Shown: positions 33,052 through 35,949 of the stretch, in pieces
How positions within the stretch are numbered: the first letter of the stretch is position 1
Layout of the letters: each line of letters starts with the position of its first letter
DNA from: an uncultured Bacteroides sp.
GTDB taxonomy: Bacteria > Bacteroidota > Bacteroidia > Bacteroidales > Bacteroidaceae
Length of the DNA: 35,949 nucleotides
NCBI GenBank assembly: GCA_947074195.1
Contig: CAMTOS010000021.1
Coordinates: 1 to 35,949 of the forward strand
Reading direction: 5' to 3'
Made by a program: the position numbers and the translations under genes
Notes under the pieces: model-generated
What the model saw: only the letters and a program-made list of their open reading frames with translations
What the model was told of the DNA's origin: nothing
Database searches by the model: none

Positions 33052-33118
33052 ATTGTTGACAAACAACAATGGGTGGTCTAACACCACCCATCGAAATGCT
33101 TTATGCTGTCATGACAGC
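33052..33118. other. Cluster of three dyads upstream of porP
   Basis: ATTGTTG (33052-33058) pairs with CAACAAT (33064-33070). ATGGGTGGT (33069-33077) pairs with ACCACCCAT (33083-33091). GCTGTCATGACAGC (33105-33118) is a perfect palindrome. The first two share two bases, so they compete. They could terminate the DUF2795 transcript, although T runs are poor, or regulate the T9SS operon. Confidence 0.5.
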
Positions 33119-33135
33119 GTTTACCGTAATACGGC

Positions 33136-33357
33136 TTAATACTCTTCTTCGTTAAAGAAAAAATCTTCCTTGCTTGGATAATCAGGCCAGATGTCTTCAA
33201 TGCTTTCATACATTTCACCTTCATCTTCCATTTCCTGCAGGTTTTCAATCACTTCGAGCGGAGCACCCGAACGCATAGCATAATCAATTAATTCGTCCTT
33301 AGTTGCTGGCCAAGGCGCATCTTCGAGTTTTGACGCCAATTCCAATGTCCAATACAT
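33136..33357 (-). CDS. DUF2795-type small acidic protein
   Basis: 73 residues from ATG 33357 (MYWTLELASKLEDAPWPATKDELIDYAMRSG). It is rich in Glu/Asp, with a predicted helical body and an EDFFFNEEEY tail, and lacks signal or membrane segments. Highly similar small proteins occur throughout Bacteroidetes, but the function is unknown. It lies upstream of the T9SS locus on the same strand, with about 200 bases between. Two promoter-like elements precede it, one nearly touching the start codon. Confidence 0.85.
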   Translation of the reverse strand: MYWTLELASKLEDAPWPATKDELIDYAMRSGAPLEVIENLQEMEDEGEMYESIEDIWPDYPSKEDFFFNEEEY

Positions 33358-33360
33358 ACG

Positions 33361-33368
33361 CAAAAGTA
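33361..33368 (-). promoter_or_regulatory. Proximal -7 match for the DUF2795 gene
   Basis: The minus strand reads TACTTTTG, an exact TAnnTTTG match, only three bases before the ATG at 33357. If used, the mRNA would have no leader. A more conventional promoter lies further upstream. Confidence 0.3.
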
Positions 33369-33408
33369 TTTTAACTGTGAATATAAATTATTTTTCCTTA
33401 TTTTTCCG

Positions 33409-33439
33409 CAAATGTATAATAATATTTATCATTTGCAAT
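33409..33439 (-). promoter_or_regulatory. Distal promoter of the DUF2795 gene
   Basis: On the minus strand, TACATTTG (33416-33409) with ATTG (33439-33436) 19 bases upstream fits the two-part consensus well. It overlaps the 3' end of the adenosyltransferase gene and would give a leader of about 45 bases. Confidence 0.6.
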
Positions 33440-33986
33440 CACTATTCCAAAAAATTTCTTCTTTTCCTGCATCAAAATTGATTTTTCGACACAAAACAAA
33501 GAAATAATCCGACAATCTGTTTATATAAGCCATTAAAAGCTCTGATACAGGCGCTTCTTCGTTTAAAGAAAGAATACGACGTTCGGTGCGTCGGCACACC
33601 GTGCGGCAGACATGGCCTACAGCCGATCCGCGCGCTCCTCCGGGCAAAACAAAAGCTTTGAGGGGAGGCAGTTTCTCATCGATAACATCAATCTGATGCT
33701 CAAGCGCCTGAAGGTTTTCCTCTGTCACATCGAGGGTGGCTTCTACCGTAGTGGTATCGGTTGCCAGATTGGCTCCTATATTGAACAGCACATTCTGTAC
33801 GCTTTGTAAAAAAGTTATATCTTCTTCTTTGGTCAGATAGGTGATGAGCACGCCCACATGTGCGTTTAGTTCATCAACCGTGCCGTAGGCCTCGAGGCGT
33901 ACTTCGTTTTTGGCTACACGTGCACCGCCTACCAGACAGGTTTTTCCTTTGTCGCCGGTGCGTGTATAAATCAGACTTTTTTTCAT
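33429..33986 (-). CDS. PduO-type cob(I)alamin adenosyltransferase
   Basis: 185 residues. It transfers the adenosyl group of ATP to cob(I)alamin, giving coenzyme B12. The N-terminal ATP-binding motif is YTRTGDKGKTCLVGG (7-21), followed by LEAYGTVDELNAHVG (31-45). The arginine-rich helix is VCRTVCRRTERRI (126-138), and the last helix has YINRLSDYFFVLCRKIN (154-170) as in PduO enzymes. It follows the methyltransferase-like gene by 24 bases and is probably co-transcribed. No other cobalamin gene is in the window. Confidence 0.93.
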   Translation of the reverse strand: MKKSLIYTRTGDKGKTCLVGGARVAKNEVRLEAYGTVDELNAHVGVLITYLTKEEDITFLQSVQNVLFNIGANLATDTTTVEATLDVTEENLQALEHQIDVIDEKLPPLKAFVLPGGARGSAVGHVCRTVCRRTERRILSLNEEAPVSELLMAYINRLSDYFFVLCRKINFDAGKEEIFWNSDCK

Positions 33987-34010
33987 AATCTCTGAGTGCT
34001 TTATGGTGGA

Positions 34011-34637
34011 TTAAAAGTTAACCAGATAGTGTTGCTTTATCTTCTCTTTATCAAAGAAATATATCCCAACATCATATAAATCAAATGTAATACCGGTTTG
34101 TTCACTGTCACGCCATTTTTGCCAGATACGCTTCTTTCCATTCGAGTAGCGTATGCCCCCGATAACACATGCCCCCTGTGGTGATATGCGGTGTAATAAT
34201 GCGTTACAAAGCTGATTCATCTCTTCGGCCGGGCAAGTGGCATCGATATACAGAAAATCGATCTGTGCCGGCAATGCAGTGTTCAGCTCTTCGGCATGGT
34301 CGAAGTGAAGATACTGTGCCGACGGGCGGACAGACTTCAGATAGAGTGATGATGCGACCGAACGACCGATATGAACAATGACTTCGGGTTGCAGGCGATT
34401 GACCAAACGGAATAATAACCGGTTGACCTTCGAAGAAACTCCGCAGGCTTTTCTCTGTTTACGCGGCATCCCTTTTACCTGGGCAGCCAGAGTTTTATAA
34501 CTATAGTAGTTGGCTTTCTCGTAAATTACATTCGTAATCAGATCGAAAGCAAAAGGCGAATGTACTCCGTAACCACAACGATGTCTGAATCGTCTTAACC
34601 AAATAAAAGGACGTTTTAAAGTCAATAACTTACTCAT
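34011..34637 (-). CDS. Class I methyltransferase-like protein, motif I altered
   Basis: 208 residues. The N-terminus RRFRHRCGYGVHSPFAFDLITNVIYE is a recognisable Bacteroidetes signature for a small methyltransferase-like family. A Rossmann-like segment follows: VIVHIGRSVASSLYL (87-100) at the SAM-binding loop position, then QYLHFDHAEE and DFLYIDATCP (127-136). The loop lacks the usual GxGxG glycines, so SAM binding or activity is uncertain. Substrate is unknown. Its -7 element (34646-34653) ends eight bases before the ATG. It heads a likely operon with the adenosyltransferase. Confidence 0.7.
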   Translation of the reverse strand: MSKLLTLKRPFIWLRRFRHRCGYGVHSPFAFDLITNVIYEKANYYSYKTLAAQVKGMPRKQRKACGVSSKVNRLLFRLVNRLQPEVIVHIGRSVASSLYLKSVRPSAQYLHFDHAEELNTALPAQIDFLYIDATCPAEEMNQLCNALLHRISPQGACVIGGIRYSNGKKRIWQKWRDSEQTGITFDLYDVGIYFFDKEKIKQHYLVNF

Positions 34638-34645
34638 ATCGTCTG

Positions 34646-34653
34646 CAAAAATA
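34646..34653 (-). promoter_or_regulatory. -7 element of the methyltransferase-like gene
   Basis: The minus strand reads TATTTTTG, an exact TAnnTTTG match, eight bases before the ATG at 34637. No -33 box is recognised. Confidence 0.45.
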
Positions 34654-34705
34654 ATTCTATTTTCTATATGTAGAGGTTAAGAGAATGTAACAATGCATTA
34701 TTTGG

Positions 34706-35419
34706 TTACTTAATAATCGATGAATCCATTTCGGCTATCTTATTAATGGCTTCGTAATAGTTATAGTAAACATCCATTATCTCGGTATAGATAGACCCGA
34801 GATTATTGATAACACCGATAAGATAGGTGTAGTTCCCGAAATCATCATCGCACTCCGAGCAGATGGTTATGGTATAAGGTTTTACCGAGTAGTTGACTAC
34901 TGCATGATAAGGTACCATATCTTCGTTGAGTGAAGGATTATTAAGGACATAATCGATGTTGTAGATAACAATATTCAGACGGTTGATCCAGGTACTATCG
35001 GCCGTCAGCGAATCGATCTGATACTCCAGATGAGACTTTACATTATTCAGTTCGTTCAGTGCATCCATGCGTTTTGACGCAAGTTGCAGGGCTATCTTAT
35101 TCGGCTCAAATCGTTTGTCGTTCGATTTAAGCACCTTTTGCACATCTTCCGACTCATACAGACTAAGGCACAGTTCTTCCATCTCGGGAATGTAATCCTG
35201 TAACTCTTTTATATCGCTCAGTGAACTCCAGATGAGTTGTGGTGTAAGCGAGTCGGCAGGGGTTATACTGGTCACTTCTTTCAGAGTAGATGGTGCCAGA
35301 AACTCGGTATTAGAGAAGACGAAGAATTTATCTTTTATCTGATCCTCGATAGAGGGGCGATGACAGGCCGTCATCAGCAACACGGCAATGATAAAGAGAA
35401 ACGGGATGGCTTTTTTCAT
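34706..35419 (-). CDS. Predicted lipoprotein of unknown function
   Basis: 237 residues from ATG 35419 (MKKAIPFLF); an in-frame ATG five codons earlier is less likely. The lipoprotein signal ends at LLMTAC (C19), followed by HRPSIEDQIKDKF. The mature protein is largely helical and acidic, with a KRMDALNELNNVKSHLEYQI coiled-coil-like stretch, and a CSECDD pair of cysteines near the C-terminal third. I do not recognise the family. It has its own -7 element at 35464-35471. Confidence 0.75.
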   Translation of the reverse strand: MKKAIPFLFIIAVLLMTACHRPSIEDQIKDKFFVFSNTEFLAPSTLKEVTSITPADSLTPQLIWSSLSDIKELQDYIPEMEELCLSLYESEDVQKVLKSNDKRFEPNKIALQLASKRMDALNELNNVKSHLEYQIDSLTADSTWINRLNIVIYNIDYVLNNPSLNEDMVPYHAVVNYSVKPYTITICSECDDDFGNYTYLIGVINNLGSIYTEIMDVYYNYYEAINKIAEMDSSIIK

Positions 35420-35463
35420 AAGATGTAAGGTCACCGGGTGAATAATAATATATAGTTATAAAC

Positions 35464-35471
35464 CAAAGGTA
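35464..35471 (-). promoter_or_regulatory. -7 element of the lipoprotein gene
   Basis: The minus strand reads TACCTTTG, an exact match, 44 bases before the ATG at 35419. A -33 box is not clear. Confidence 0.45.
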
Positions 35472-35591
35472 CATATTATTTAGAATAATCGCGATGTATC
35501 CTAAAAGAAATAGTGATTGATTTATCTACTTACTAAACTTAATTATGGTTTTAAATGTTCTGCATGTATTGACCTAAAAACAACTGGACAT

Positions 35592-35949
35592 ATGAAAAAG
35601 CTTGGTACTTTTATTATTGTATTCTTTATACTTGCCACTTTTGGAATAATGGCACAGCCTCATGGAGCAATCGGCACAATCGGTGGCGGCGGTGGCGGCG
35701 GCAGAGGTATGGATATGACAAGTTACAGAAACCGCAATGCAGGTTTCCAGAATCCGGGTATCGGAAATAATCATATAAATGTTCGCTCAACAGGTGCTAC
35801 TATAGGTGGCGGAGGTATCAGCGGATGGAACTCGCGGGATGGATTAGGCCCGGTGGTTACTCATCAGAGCAACAACAATAACTGGGGAAATAATAATAAT
35901 AACAATAATCATTATCATACAAATATCTCCGGATGGAATTCACAGGATG
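35592..35949 (+). CDS. Secreted Gly/Asn-rich low-complexity protein (partial, 3' end outside window)
   Basis: The reading frame starts at ATG 35592 and stays open for 119 codons to the window edge. A signal peptide (MKKLGTFIIVFFILATFGIMAQ) is followed by a run of seven glycines (31-37), a second GGGG (72-75) and long asparagine runs (94-97 and 100-106). The motif ISGWNS occurs twice, at 76-81 and 112-117, each followed by a residue and Asp, which suggests a repeat unit of about 36 residues. Such composition suggests a flexible surface or matrix protein. No family is recognised. It is divergent from the lipoprotein gene, and no good promoter motif was found. Confidence 0.7.
   Translation, partial: MKKLGTFIIVFFILATFGIMAQPHGAIGTIGGGGGGGRGMDMTSYRNRNAGFQNPGIGNNHINVRSTGATIGGGGISGWNSRDGLGPVVTHQSNNNNWGNNNNNNNHYHTNISGWNSQD

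Overview
The window looks like a chromosomal segment of a Bacteroidales bacterium. Three things point there: a complete type IX secretion core locus (porP-gldK-gldL-gldM-gldN), repeated Bacteroidetes-style promoters (TAnnTTTG near -7, sometimes TTTG or ATTG near -33), and Bacteroidetes families such as the CarboxypepD_reg TonB receptor and the DUF2795 protein. No rRNA, tRNA, IS element, phage gene or CRISPR array is visible. The genus cannot be fixed from sequence reading alone; a T9SS-bearing Bacteroidales outside classical Bacteroides (Parabacteroides, Tannerella or Dysgonomonas relatives) is my inference.

Layout. 1-1286: the end of a pmbA-type gene, an unknown secreted protein and a DUF1622 membrane protein. 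1391-7410: a surface-glycan cluster. A plus-strand operon (FdtA-like ketoisomerase, FemAB/GNAT-like acyltransferase, DegT aminotransferase) meets tail to tail with a minus-strand pair of glycosyltransferases, and a divergent Wzx flippase follows. 7489-9861: a TonB-dependent receptor. 10015-11868: a secreted PHP-type phosphoesterase carrying a C-terminal T9SS sorting domain. 12094-16775: asd, then a CPA2 antiporter-tcdA-lolD operon. 16951-19728: HhH protein, Na+ symporter, VanZ-like protein. 19738-19825: four tandem 22-bp repeats. 19828-22872: murF, then folP-cdaA. 22873-23367: the only long gene-free stretch. 23368-26328: priA and a low-molecular-weight phosphatase. 26406-32929: the T9SS locus with a downstream beta-barrel protein. 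33136-35949: DUF2795 protein, cobalamin adenosyltransferase, methyltransferase-like protein, lipoprotein, and the start of a Gly/Asn-rich secreted protein.

How the parts may work together. The T9SS locus encodes the outer-membrane-associated ring (GldK/GldN), the proton-driven motor (GldL/GldM) and PorP. The PHP protein is a predicted cargo of that machine. In T9SS Bacteroidales some cargo is anchored to an LPS glycan, so the amino-sugar/Wzx cluster could supply such a glycan, but nothing in the sequence proves that link. Points worth a second look are the amino-sugar cassette with an atypical acyltransferase and an altered HxH motif, the T9SS-sorted PHP enzyme, the 22-bp tandem repeat, several genes whose predicted promoter sits 3-8 bases from the start codon, and structured intergenic regions that may be small RNAs or regulatory elements.
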